Positions 47,424-58,351 of a stretch of DNA of 64,000 nt are shown piece after piece (within the stretch, counting starts at the first letter, position 1; each line of letters opens with the position of its first letter). The stretch is from Lichina pygmaea (Eukaryota > Ascomycota > Lichinomycetes > Lichinales > Lichinaceae). The translations under genes and the position numbers were made by a program. The DNA lies in assembly GCA_963422465.1 (NCBI GenBank), contig OY730169.1, positions 4,030,001 to 4,094,000 of the forward strand, written 5' to 3'. The notes beneath the pieces were generated by a model, which worked only from the letters and a program-made list of their open reading frames with translations, ran no database searches and had not been told where the DNA came from.

Positions 47424-49657
47424 TCATTGCTCCGCCTTGACGCTTGGATCGTCGTCGGAAGGCCGCGAGCCGGGAGAAGGAGCATCGTTCCACCCAAGCT
47501 CCTCGAGAGCTTTGCATGCCGAGGCAACCGAGTCCCGAGCCGAATGTCTCGGTGCGGCCTCTTCCTTCGTTTCCGTAGGTCGGCCGCCCTTTTCGATGAG
47601 CGTCTCCAGCGCGTGCTCCGTGTCCAACAAGGCCAGCCGTCCCCCGATCCGCAGGGTATCTTGCCAGTACCGCCGTGCCTTGTTCCATTTGCGTTGCAGA
47701 TGTCTCATGGACCAGACCGTGCCAAAGGCAGCAACGGCCCCAACCTCGTAGATCGATAGCGCCGGGAACGACACGTACAGGAAAGCCGTGAGAGCATACG
47801 AGATTGCGGTGATCGAGATACTTCGAACGACGATCCTTTCGCCGGCGGTCTGCAATGAATTTATGGTGGAAGCCAGTGCCAACCGACCGTCCTCGATATG
47901 CGGTGGCCAAGGCGGAAGATGAGGACGAGCCAGGGGAGCTGGAGCCGAGGGGACGGGGGAGGCCGGAAGTGCTTTGGGGACCGGAACATCTTCGGCGGCC
48001 GGCTGCGTCGTGGGTGAAGAGGAAGGTCCGCCGGCGCCTTGGACGTCGTCCGTCATCGTGGCCTCGGGAGAACGCTGCTGCGGTGGAGAGGAGGTGTAGG
48101 GCTGCGAGAGTCCTTCGTCGGAGTAGGCCCCGAAGCCTGCACCGTCGAGCTGGCCGGCCAGCCATCCGATCTGTTTGTCGGCTTGGGCCAGCCAGCTGCG
48201 CTGCATGATGGCCGAGCCTACCACGTGCACGTCGTCCAGGCACCAGAAGAGCCTCCACCACGCCAGACGTCGCCATTCCCTGCTCGCAAAGGCAGCATCG
48301 AGCTCGTCTCGAAGCTCGGTGTGAGCTGCCTCGGCCCACTCATCGAGCAGAGTCTTCATGGCCTGTCGCTTTTCGTCCGGGATGACGGCGGCCTCAAAAT
48401 CCAACGACCTGCTCGCCGCTTCCAGAGCGATTTTCTGGCCCGCTTCGTCCAGGACTGAGTTGACTACCTGTCGTACCAGGGGCTTCAGGGGCTGGTCGTG
48501 GAACTCCATATCCTGCGCGAACCACTCGGTGAGCGCAGGCGCGCCGCTTTGAAACCAGTCTTGCTCGTACGTCGATGCGTTTTCGACCGATCGCTGAAAC
48601 TCATCGAGGGCGGACGAGGCCAGTTCGAGATCCATCGTCAGCATCGGGCCGTCCTCGCGGATGTTCGCGCGGCCAGGGCGAGCCGGGAGCTCCAGCACGG
48701 TCTTGACCAAGGCTCTCGACCATCCTGATGGAGCCAGCCCAGCCGTGAAATGGCCCAGAGCCACAGAGTCCCGCATCGCGTCGCCCACAACGACGGCTTT
48801 GTGGACCGGAAACCTCGTCATCGGGAGTTTCACATCCGGAGTAAACGAATACTCGACGGCGGGAGCGAGTGCAATATCCTCTGGCTTCACCGTAGTCGAC
48901 ATGTCGGGGGTTCCCAGAGTCGTTTTGTTGATGCTGCCAATCAGTATCTCCAAATTGTACTGTTTCAACCGCGAAGAAGGTATCAGAATGATCTTGAGCA
49001 GCTGCCGCTTCACCGAGTCGTCCGTGCCGGTCCCATACCTAGCCAATCTTGTGAGCTGCTAGCGACGATACAGAAGGCTTTGCCATACCGTAGGAGCACA
49101 GGGCCATGGTTCTTGCTGCAGTAGGTCTCGAGCTCTTCTTCCCACTGCTCTCTGGGGGACAGAGGATCGGCCAGAAGAATCCTGGCTAGAGTCCCGGGGT
49201 TCTTGTGTTCGCCGAGACCCAGGACTGAGAGAAAAAGGAATCGACTCAGCAATTGATTCGTTCCCACCCTGCTAGCTGGGCAGCATCACTCACCAGCCAG
49301 CCGCACGACAGGGTCCCGGGTCCGCAAGCACCGCAAGACCATCTGAAGCTTGTCAGGACTGATATAGAGGTCTGCATCTTCGTTCAATTTCTCTAGAGCG
49401 CTATAAAGCGGCCGTAGGTGCTCAGGTGCGGCGCTCGTTGGCGCTCCAACGGCTGTCGACGAGGCCAATCCCGAGGCATGTTTTGCACGTGGCGGATGGA
49501 GCCAGCTAGGCCGCCAAAGGGTCTTCCAAGTCGATCTTGAGGAGGAGATGGTCCGTCTGACAAGCCATGAGGCTTGATGGTAGTGCTTTGGCTTGCATTG
49601 ACATGTTGATGCCACAGCGGACCATATCGGCGACGTCGGCCTCGGTCGTGGAGCCAT
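47424..49657 (-). CDS. mitochondrial membrane protein, Mmc1-like (fungal)
   Basis: Three exons: 49657-49294, 49224-49089 and 49038-47424 (704 aa). The N-terminus is rich in Arg, Ser and Pro and poor in acids (SWLVRRTISSSRSTW), as in a mitochondrial presequence. The middle is helical with many Trp residues (EWRRLAWWRLFWCLDDVH). A Pro-rich linker precedes two hydrophobic segments, AISYALTAFLYVSFPALSI and VGAVAAFGTVWSM, and then a basic amphipathic segment HLQRKWNKARRYWQDTLR. This order fits the fungal Mmc1 family of inner-membrane proteins as I remember it; the assignment rests on memory, not a search. The first ATG of the ORF at 49046 is not the start: splicing from two upstream exons restores a continuous frame (GPVLLRYGTGTDD). 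Confidence 0.62.
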
Positions 49658-50199
49658 AGTCGAAAAATTTACGGAGGAGCTCTCGTGGTCATCTGGGTAC
49701 CTGCGTATTGGGCATGTAGCTTACGTAATTACCGTACAGCAGCAGCCGTCGAAACACAATCGTAAGTCGCGCTGGCAAAGACCAGTACTTCCATGTCGGG
49801 TATATTGGTGCTAACTACTTTTGGTAGCACCGTTACTTTTGAAGAGAGGTGTGATCAGGCCCCACTCCCCCACCCTCCCCCCATATATCTAAACGTCTTC
49901 GTGAGGCACAAGCCTCGTCCTTGCCAAAGTGAGAGCCGACGAGCCTACGAACTGACGAAGTCGCGAAATACGCCCAAGGAGGATCAGACCTTGATCGCCT
50001 CATTGTCTTCGACCAGCTGTTTAGTCTTTCTCCGCTGCTCGACTCAGATCCGGTCCAAATCGAGTCGAACGTGAATCGACCTCTCTGCCTATTACAACGC
50101 AAGAGACGTTATACTCAGTATTCCCAGGTGGAATCGAGTCCAGACCGTTTCCGAGATCTATCGAGACCTCATCGGTCGTCTAGACCCTAGTCCGCAATC
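49658..50199. promoter_or_regulatory. divergent region upstream of Mmc1-like gene and calcineurin A
   Basis: A 542-nt shared upstream region. TACCGTAC occurs at about 49731. The sequence from about 50000 to 50199 is probably the calcineurin 5' leader. No gene is supported. Confidence 0.4.
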
Positions 50200-52260
50200 A
50201 TGTCGGACTCGGTCGAGAACAATGAGCAGCCGGAGACTAATGTGCAGCTCGACAATGCCATCCGAGCCTTGCACCAGAAGAAGCCTGCACCGGAGATCGA
50301 TTTTACGCTTCACACGATGGAGGACGGTACGCAAGTGAGCACGCTAGACAGAGTCTGCAAAGGTCGGTGATCTGTCGTGCTTTCCGTTGGCTCGAACTGG
50401 AGGCGGCCGAAGCAATGCCGAGAGCTGCATCGTCCGGCGCCCCATATGGCTGGTGGCGAATCTAGAAGTGCGCATGTCTCTGTCCTTCATGATGCTGACC
50501 TGGATGTCGGACAGATGTTCAGGCCCCGGCCTTCAACACACCCAGCGACGAACAACTCCGCTCACCGCAAGACTCGTCGAAGCCCAATCTTCAGTTCCTC
50601 AAGCAGCACCTGTACCGGGAGGGCCGCCTCACCGAAGAGCAAGCATTGTGGATCATCGAATCCGGCTCGGAGATCCTCAAGTCCGAGCCGAACCTCCTGG
50701 AGATGGATGCTCCGATCACGGTGTGTGGAGATGTTCATGGACAGTACTATGACCTCATGAAGCTGTTCGAGGTCGGAGGCGACCCGGCTGAGACCCGGTA
50801 TCTGTTCTTGGGTGATTACGTCGACCGAGGTTACTTCAGCATCGAGGTATGATCCTTTGCGTCAGAAGCACCCGCTCGGGAATTGGCTCACATGGTCTGT
50901 TCGATAGTGTGTCTTGTATCTTTGGGCGTTGAAAATATGGTATCCGACGACGCTCTGGCTGTTGCGTGGAAATCACGAATGCCGGCACTTGACCGACTAC
51001 TTCACCTTCAAGCTGGAATGCAAGCACAAGTACTCGGAGCGCGTGTACGAGGCCTGCGTGCAGTCCTTCTGCTCGCTTCCGCTGGCTGCCGTCATGAACA
51101 AGCAGTTCCTGTGCATCCATGGTGGGCTGAGCCCGGAGCTACACACGCTCGAGGATCTCAAGATCGTAAGACCTTTTCGATCATTCCGGCTGTCCGAATC
51201 TCGGTTGTGCTTGGTTGCTCACTTTGGATAGATTGACCGGTTCCGCGAGCCCCCCACGCACGGATTGATGTGTGACATCCTGTGGGCCGACCCTCTGGAG
51301 GACTTTGGACAGGAGAAGACGTCCGAGTACTTCATTCATAACCATGTTCGGGGATGCTCGTACTTCTTCTCGTACCCGGCCGCCTGTGCCTTCTTGGAGA
51401 AGAACAACCTGCTCTCCATCATCCGAGCGCACGAGGCCCAAGACGCCGGCTACCGGATGTATCGGAAGACGCGGACCACGGCCTTCCCCAGTGTCATGAC
51501 CATCTTCAGCGCCCCGAACTACCTCGACGTCTACAACAACAAGGCGGCGGTGTTGAAGTACGAGAACAACGTCATGAACATCCGGCAGTTTAGTGAGTGG
51601 TAGCGGTCGAAGTACCCTTATCACGTGACTATCTTCTGACCTCCTGCAGATTGTACCCCTCACCCATACTGGCTGCCCAACTTCATGGACGTGTTCACCT
51701 GGTCGTTACCATTCGTCGGCGAGAAAAGTACGTCCTCGCCAACGTCTCGATCCCTGCGATCTTGCTGACAATACTCAGTCACCGACATGCTCCTCTCCAT
51801 CCTCAACACGTGCTCCGAGGAGGAATTGGCACCCGCGACACCGTCGTCCGTCAGCTCGGCTCCGGTATCTCCGCCCCTTGGCGGCGGCGGCAACATGGAC
51901 CAGGATTCGGTCGAGTTCAAGCGGCGAGCGATCAAGAACAAGATCCTGGCCATTGGCCGGCTGTCTCGGGTATTCCAAGTGCTGCGTGAGGAATCGGAGA
52001 AGGTGACGGAGCTGAAGACAGCGTCGGGCGGCCGGCTGCCTGCAGGCACGCTGATGCTCGGGGCCGAGGGCATCAAGCAAGCCATCACCAGCTTCGAGGA
52101 CGCCCGCAAGGTTGACCTACAGAACGAACGGTTGCCGCCGTCGCACGATGAGGTTGTGCGACAGAACCTACAGGGACGGAGACAGGCTCTCGATCGGGCC
52201 AGCCGCGAGGCCGATAACGACCGTGGCCTAGCCCGGGTGGCGAGAAGGATAAGCATGTAA
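50200..52260 (+). CDS. cnaA: calcineurin A, Ca2+/calmodulin-dependent Ser/Thr phosphatase catalytic subunit
   Basis: Six exons: 50200-50362, 50515-50846, 50908-51165, 51232-51592, 51650-51727 and 51779-52260 (557 aa). Dephosphorylates Crz1 and other targets in response to calcium, acting with regulatory subunit B. The PP2B metal centre is complete: [38 protein letters not shown]. The calcineurin-B-binding helix ([19 protein letters not shown]) follows, then the calmodulin-binding segment ([25 protein letters not shown]) given here as [13 protein letters not shown] and [11 protein letters not shown], and the autoinhibitory segment [17 protein letters not shown]. Splice sites are standard; intron 1 (152 nt) is the longest. 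Nothing is missing. Confidence 0.97.
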
Positions 52261-52919
52261 GCTACCGCGTTCGATGACCTCAACCTTTACTTTTGCCCCA
52301 CACCCCTCGCAGCGGAGGCTTACTTGTCGACCTAAGCAGCGACCGGTCGGGTGACCGATGATAAACGGTACGATTCTTAACTGCTGCTCAAGTAGATGGC
52401 ATCGTCACATATTGTGGGCATGGTCTGCCCATTCATCCGACGTCCCATCTCTCCTCTCACATCTCCGTGCTTTCCATGCCGAAATGACAAGCAAGAGGGA
52501 ATCTACGACGGTAGCAGAACCTACTCGCAAATGGAGAGGTGGCCGGGAAGACATGTATCTGCGGCTCTCTTCCATCGAATATATGTTGGCATCTGAACAC
52601 CTCCTTGACTTACCACCAGTACTGATATGGAGTAGTACAGTACTCTACACTACAGCTACTTACTCATCATGCAGTCTCGAAACAGCAGGGATATAGGTAC
52701 TCTGTCACTATGAATGAACGGTTCTGATCCAACACAGCAAGGGCGGAGATGATTTGTACTTTGCAAAGTTCATTTGATGTCTGCCACTCCTTTCAAAGTG
52801 AGCGGGAGAGAGACACGGAGACTTGGGTGTTACTTCAAGTCTTACTTGACTGCCATTCTTTCCAACCACAATTACCTACCACACTCGACGGGTGCTTGTG
52901 ACTGCAACTGCACTGCTAC
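52261..52919. other. intergenic, no gene seen
   Basis: Region after calcineurin A up to the LINE fragment. Open frames have no resemblance; the sequence is of mixed composition. Confidence 0.45.
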
Positions 52920-53330
52920 TATTACCACGAGTATCTACAATAACCACCGGGTAGACTGTCCTAGGTTCCACAGGGAACGAAGGCAGCTGCGACAGGCAGT
53001 TCCCACTACTGACTTCCAGCAGCTAACCTCCAACCCCCGGGCAGCCGCCACCGCGACGACGTGGTTCCTACGGCTCAACCTCCTCTCCCAGTTCTCCTGG
53101 GCCCGGGACCAGCTTCCCCCTGCTTGACTGCAAAGCAGTCACATCATCTGTTCACAGTTGCTTGATAGGCGGACCCCCAGCGGGGGGTCAGAGGGGAGGT
53201 TTTTTACCCTAGAGCCACATTTTCAACTATGTGACCTAGTGGTTTTCCTTACCAGTTTGTAGAGTCCCAGCATAATCTAGCCTAGCTAGCTTTAGAATGG
53301 AGTAGAAATTCATACATACATACATACCTC
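52920..53330 (+). mobile_element. LINE 3' fragment, second copy of the 27379-29640 family
   Basis: About 410 nt in plus orientation. It encodes the end of the LINE protein (DCPRFHRERRQLRQ, TDFQQLTSNPRAAA, QFSWARDQLP), alignable with the larger copy (NCPRFTQQRWQLRQ, TDFQQLTSNPRAAA, QFSWAREQLP), then the 3' untranslated region with a hairpin at 53172-53189 and the block CCCAGCATAATCTAGCCTAG shared with the other copy. It ends in (ATAC)n at about 53312-53328. Heavily 5'-truncated, as is common for LINE insertions. The two copies differ by roughly one base in five, so they are separate, not recent, insertions. Confidence 0.8.
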
Positions 53331-53693
53331 TACTCAACCCAGGAAAGCTGTGCTCCGTTCCGAACAGGTGAAATAGCCCAGTCAACCAGAGCATGATTGA
53401 TAGCGCCTCGTCTAGGCATTCTTTTCACGTCTACTCTCTCCTACAAAGGAGCACATTGCTCGTGCAGCATCTACGTACGTACGTATGAATGACCTCCCCT
53501 TTCTTGGAGGCGACGCTTGATGAGCACCGAGATGGATCAGAGAGGACGCGTGAGCAGTCTTTGGCCGCGTAACCTCGAGACGAGGGAAGACGAGAACGGT
53601 AAAAGGCACCGATAAAATTGTTATCTTGAGATATAGTGGGATATCGTAGGAAAGAGGCAGAAACCCATAAGAAAGAGATGGCATGCCGGGCTA
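53331..53693. other. intergenic, no gene seen
   Basis: Between the LINE tail and the 3' end of the secreted-protein gene. ACGTACGTACGT occurs near 53473. No gene is supported. Confidence 0.45.
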
Positions 53694-54397
53694 TTATCTG
53701 AAATCCATTCTGTCCGGTCCTGAATAGTTGTCAGGCCTCTTGCATTCACGATTCCAACACTGAAGGGCGAACTATATTCGGCAGAAGAGGGCGAGATCAG
53801 TACGCCATGGCTTGACCATAGAGGTCTTGGTGGATACTTACTTGGTAGTATCGCCTCCCGTTGATTATCCTTCCTGGATAATTGGGTCCCTCATATTTTT
53901 TCTTCTAGAATGCAGGAGACATGGTCAGCTGGAAGACGGCCAGACAAGTGGAGGGAACGGCCTGAGGATACGCCCCTCGTGGCTGGCCCCCTGTCGAGTA
54001 GAAGTCGTGGTGGCTCAGGGGCTGGTCAACTCACCTGATCCGGTGCCCAGATCTTCAACCCGCAATTGGCTATGCACTTGGCGCTGAAGACGCCACGCTC
54101 GTTGTGCTGTGGAATTTCCGTGAAGGTCTCGGGCTGGTTGGGTTCTGCTGAAGCAGGCGCCGGTGGCGCCTCCGCAATGCGGCGAGTGGTGGATCTACCG
54201 ATATTCTGGCCTAGGTCAAAGGGTATCCTGCTGTCCCTCCCGGCTAGTGATGACCAAGTATTTGCTCCCACGGTCCCAGGCGAACGGCCACCGACTCGAG
54301 CGTAGGGAGATGCGGTGTCCTGGTATCTAAAAGGGAGTGGCGTGGCCATGGCCGCGGCGGCGAACAGAGCGAGCAGACAGCTGTTAAAGCGGTACAT
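53694..54397 (-). CDS. small secreted cysteine-containing protein, function unknown
   Basis: Three exons: 54397-54035, 53904-53842 and 53771-53694 (167 aa). The N-terminus is a clear signal peptide (SCLLALFAAAAMATPLP). The mature protein has a Pro/Ala-rich middle with no cysteine and a C-terminal part with four: CIANC in exon 1 and CWNREC in exon 3. Exons 2 and 3 add YEGPNYPGRIINGRRYYQ and FALQCWNREC, which the single open frame misses; donors CAG|GTGAGT and CAA|GTAAGT are excellent and frames agree. The paired cysteines suggest two disulphides and a small extracellular fold. I do not recognise the family. Size, signal peptide and late cysteine cluster would fit a cell-surface protein or a secreted effector-like protein, but nothing shows which. 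Confidence 0.62.
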
Positions 54398-55287
54398 GAT
54401 TGCTAAGTGGATGTGAAGAAGGTGACCTTCGATAGCTTCCTGCCCTTCGGCCTACACTACTTATATGTGTAGGTAGAAGCTCATGGTCATCCATTCTTCC
54501 TGCCTGGTTTTTTTTTTTTGGGAACTGAAAGATCGATGGTACACTGGTGCAAAGGTACATACGCACATACGTACATCGTACATGTAAGCTTTTGAAGATG
54601 TCTAATCGACACCGCTGCGAGAATTGCAGGTCCTGGGAATGATGTCACAAACTTGAATACTTTACAAGCTCAAAAGGTTCGTTCATTTCGCTTGACGTTT
54701 GGAGCTCAGACGATGCCACGGATGCTCATGGCCTTTTGACACAAATGCTTGGCGAGGACGTGGCTCTGGAAGCGCATACGAGAAGTAGCGGAACATATAT
54801 GTATCAAAAGAATCCAACGACACATAACTCAAGAATAGGTGAGGAGTCTCTCGGGAGATTTGTACCAAAAATATACCATTTAAGGTATGTAGTAGTCCGT
54901 GACGGGTGATTGGCAATCCGGCAGCTCGGTTCCAATGCGAAACCAGGCGTGTGAGGATGACGATGCCCGTGCTTATCCCTGTTGCCCACCTTCGAACACA
55001 CGTTGTCGCGCTTAACTATACAACCCTTAAATGCAGAGATCGACGTCCAGGACCAGCTAAGGATAGGAAGGTGTTTCGTACGGTACGCTAAATAGAGGAC
55101 TGTACTCTGGGTCACGCGCAGCCAACTTGCCCACAAGAGTGAGACCAGGGCGAGCTTTCTGGAACCGCTTTCGGCGTTCATTTGCTTGCGACAGATCATG
55201 AGACGTGCGATGCTGACTCGGACCCTGTTATAAGCTCTTTAAGTCCTCATCTGTTGCCTGCCCAGGTTCTGTTTACAGTTTCTTCTT
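54398..55287. other. intergenic, no gene seen
   Basis: Upstream region of the secreted-protein gene and beyond, about 890 nt. It contains a T homopolymer near 54511-54520, ACATACGTACATCGTAC near 54565, and TCGTACGGTACG at about 55077. Minus-strand frames around 54683-55199 have no resemblance. Confidence 0.45.
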
Positions 55288-55638
55288 TTGTGCCACTGCC
55301 GGCAGCCAAAACTCTGCCTTACTGACACGTACAAGCAGCTCCCTTCGACGCTGCCCCCACAATCTACCAGTGATCCACATGCGCCCGAGAAGCACGGCAT
55401 AGTTGTCTCGGCCTCGAGTCACGCAGCCAATCCCGATGAGATTGTGGACTCGTGTCGCAGGCTGCAGGCTCACCTTCGGAGGCAGCAGGGCGGGGCCGAT
55501 CGGGTGGTGAGGGAGTGGGACGAAGGGATTAAGCAGAGGCAGCTGGCCGAGAAGAGGAGTGTCACACCAGAGTGGCTTGACAGAGACGAGAAGCTTCTGG
55601 AAACATTAAGGTGGAGCGAACCACCGTCCTTGGTATAG
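55288..55638 (+). CDS. possible short coiled-coil protein, start unresolved
   Basis: An open frame of about 116 codons without an ATG of its own. Its second half is rich in charged residues with a heptad-like pattern (LQAHLRRQQGGADRVVREWD, then QRQLAEKRSVTPEWLDRDEK) and reminds me of small fungal coiled-coil proteins ending in AEKRRVAPGWLD. No upstream exon with an ATG and a good donor could be joined in frame: the ATG at 55198 reaches a stop after 11 codons. It may be the last exon of a gene whose start I missed, or a remnant. Confidence 0.35.
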   Translation: MCHCRQPKLCLTDTYKQLPSTLPPQSTSDPHAPEKHGIVVSASSHAANPDEIVDSCRRLQAHLRRQQGGADRVVREWDEGIKQRQLAEKRSVTPEWLDRDEKLLETLRWSEPPSLV

Positions 55639-56165
55639 GGCTCGGAGAGCTCTCGTCGAGGTGCAGCACTTTCGGCATCTGAAGACGGCGAGGGCGCGGA
55701 CCTGGACAGAGCTTAGGGTAAGTTGCGAGCCCGATGGCTAGCAGCTACTTGTTGGAACCTCTATCAAGTGGAAGTCGCCAGTCGATGGCGTGCTTCTGCT
55801 GCTGTAACTATCCGCAGCGATCGATGCTATGCCAGTCATCAAGTCTTCTGTCTGTTATCCACTCGTGCCACCCTAGGCGGCACCCTACCTACCGTAGGGC
55901 TAGCCCTAGATTAGTCAGTCAGCAGAGCCACAGGGATCACGCCAAAGCAGAAGGACCAAGTACGCATTACTTAGCCCGGACCACGGTTACTTTCGTAGGT
56001 AAGATACATACGCCAACGACCAGGTACTTCGTATCTATATACGGTAGCAGTACGGAGTACATACGTACGTACTGTATATAAGTTTTTTTACGTAAGTAGC
56101 AGTGTTCGTAAACAATGCGGGCTAAGACGTCATGACGTAGCTCAGGAAACCCCGTCACCACAAAG
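55639..56165. other. intergenic, no gene seen
   Basis: About 530 nt with palindromic TACGTACGTAC and ACGGAGTAC words between 56040 and 56080. Probably the promoter of the pICln-like gene. Confidence 0.45.
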
Positions 56166-57404
56166 ATGATCCTAGAAATCATTTCGACCCCGCCGGCATC
56201 AGACACCTTCACTTCTCTCGCAGCGCACCAGGAGCGCACGCCGCAGGTCTTCTTTGGTGGAAAGCCGGTGCTGCATTTCGAAGACCAGCATACAACGGTG
56301 ACCGTGCCCAGCCAACATGTGCACAAGTTGCCCATCTATCCGTCTCTTGGTCAACGTGACGGGGGATCCGGAGATGACCCTGTTGGTGGAGCGTCCAACG
56401 GGGAGTCCAACGGGCGCAACGATGCTGATGTTATCATCTCCGATATAGCTCTTTGGGTGACTTCCGAGTGAGCATCAGTGCACCCTTCTCCCTTTGTTTT
56501 AAGTAGCGAACGGAGCAGCTTATCTAGACTTAGAAAGGTCACATTGTACAACCACGCTCTATCCCGCGGCTTCTCGTTACAGTATCCGTCGATCATACTT
56601 CATGCCATACAGCGCTCGTACGACTTTGAATTCGGGCAGGCCTCCATCCGCCGACAAAACCAACAGAGTCTGTACATGGAGGTTCTCGTGGGATCTCGGC
56701 CTGCCCAGGACCTGGAAGATTATGGAGACGATGCTGGTGACGACGATGAGATCTTGAGGCTTAAAATCATACCCTCTGGGATTCCAGCCGATGATGCTTC
56801 GCAACACGCGACAAGGCCTCTTGATGATGCTCGCGCACACACGGACGCCGGCGCCGAGGATGGCCTAGACGCGGAAACAGGAGTATCTGCCTCTTCCACT
56901 TCCCCGCTCCAGAACCTCTTCACCGCAATATCAACCTGCTCGAACCTGCACCCGGACCCGCTCGGCGATGACGACGACGAGAACAACGACGGCAGCGGAG
57001 GAGACCGGATAATGTTCGAAGGCAGCGTAGGATACGACTCGGCCATCGTGCCCACCGCAGGTGCCGAAACAGCGGAGACAGGAACTTCCGCCCTGCCGCC
57101 CCCGTTCCCAGGCAGCAGCGGTTGGATCACCGCCGAGAACGTGGACGACTTCTTCGACGAAGATGGCAATTGGCTCGGCGGACAAGCGGAGCAAGACCAG
57201 CATCGGGATACCGATACGCGGACTGTGCTGGGTCCTGGCGCCGGCACGGTGCGGACGAGACGGCAAGAAGACGGCGACGGTGACAGTGAAGATGCTCCGT
57301 CGGGGGAGAGGAGCATGGGTACAGGCGACTCGACGATTGCCAACGGACAAGACGACGACCGGGGTGATAGCACATCCGATACCAAATGGAGACGTACCAG
57401 CTAG
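56166..57404 (+). CDS. pICln/Lot5-like PH-domain protein (methylosome chaperone family)
   Basis: Two exons: 56166-56467 and 56534-57404 (390 aa). pICln proteins bring Sm proteins to the PRMT5 methylosome and chaperone snRNP assembly. The PH-like fold is suggested by FFGGKPVLHFEDQHTTVTV, VIISDIALWVTSE, then across the intron KVTLYN, SRGFSLQYPSIILHAIQR and LYMEVLV, which matches the family order in which the protein sees SE(R/K)xTLY and YPSIxLHA. A long acidic tail with GSSGWITAENVDDFFDEDGNW closes the protein; acidic tails are typical. The splice (GA|GTGAGC to TTAG|AAAG) restores TSEKVTLYN. The function is inferred from pattern only. Confidence 0.72.
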
Positions 57405-58351
57405 ACGCAATACAAGCGTGGAACAGACAGATCAATCTCGCATTGGGATAGCACGCTCTTAAATGCGTCCAAACCCCTCTACAATCTCGAAAAAGACCGT
57501 AGAGAAATAAAACCATGGACGCAATATGCAGCGGCATATCAGTAGCAATAATGTCGAGCTGGTAGAGGTGGTGGTACGTAGAGCAGCAGCAGTAGCGGTA
57601 GATACCTGTATAGTCGCAAACACATGAAGGGCGGGGGGGTATATTTCCCAAAGACATCATCTCTCTACTCATGTATGGCTCCGCCATCCGCCAGCTCTAC
57701 CCAAGTGCGAACACCGCGACGTGAGAAGCACAGAGCGATGTGACCCAACTCAGCTTCTCCAGTGCGAGATGGGGTCGCTGAAGATATTATCAGGCGGGTT
57801 TGTCATCACTCGGTCACGCATGCCCTACGTCCTGCAGATCTTTCCGTCGCTCCGGGCCGATTGTGCCGTGGCGCTGTCGTGCTGTGGCGCCACGCAGGTG
57901 TCTTGGCTCGACCGCATAGAGATACCTGCACGAGGACAAGAGTGGATGAACACGGTGACGAGGATGAGAATGAGGACAAGGATCGCGGGCGGGCGAGGAC
58001 GAAAGTGAAGATAAGATCGGAGGAGAGGAAGACGAAGATGACACGCATAGGGTGCAGATGAGGACGAAGGATGACGCGCATAAGATGAAGACTCGGCCGG
58101 AGAAGACAGGCACGAGACACGGAGATGAAGAGCACATGAGAAGAGAGACGGAGCAGACGAAGTTGTGGATCGACCTTACGGTATAATGGCGAAGCCGGTG
58201 AGGATTGACCACGAGACTGATACAGATCCCGGCGAGCTGGGCGACAACGACACAAGAAGACTAGACTGAGACGACCACAATCGAATGATATTAGAGTCAG
58301 AAAGGAGGAAGCAAAGACCAGAAAAAGAAAAAAAGAAAAGGGAATCGCAGG
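57405..58351. other. convergent 3' region, low complexity
   Basis: About 950 nt between two convergent genes. From about 57950 to 58160 the plus strand is purine-rich with GAGGACGA-like words, giving open frames of biased composition on both strands. No gene is supported. Confidence 0.5.

Noticed and set aside
57750-58255. Several open frames on both strands between the pICln-like gene and the membrane-protein gene
   Set aside because: They arise from GAGGACGA-type low-complexity DNA and do not resemble proteins.
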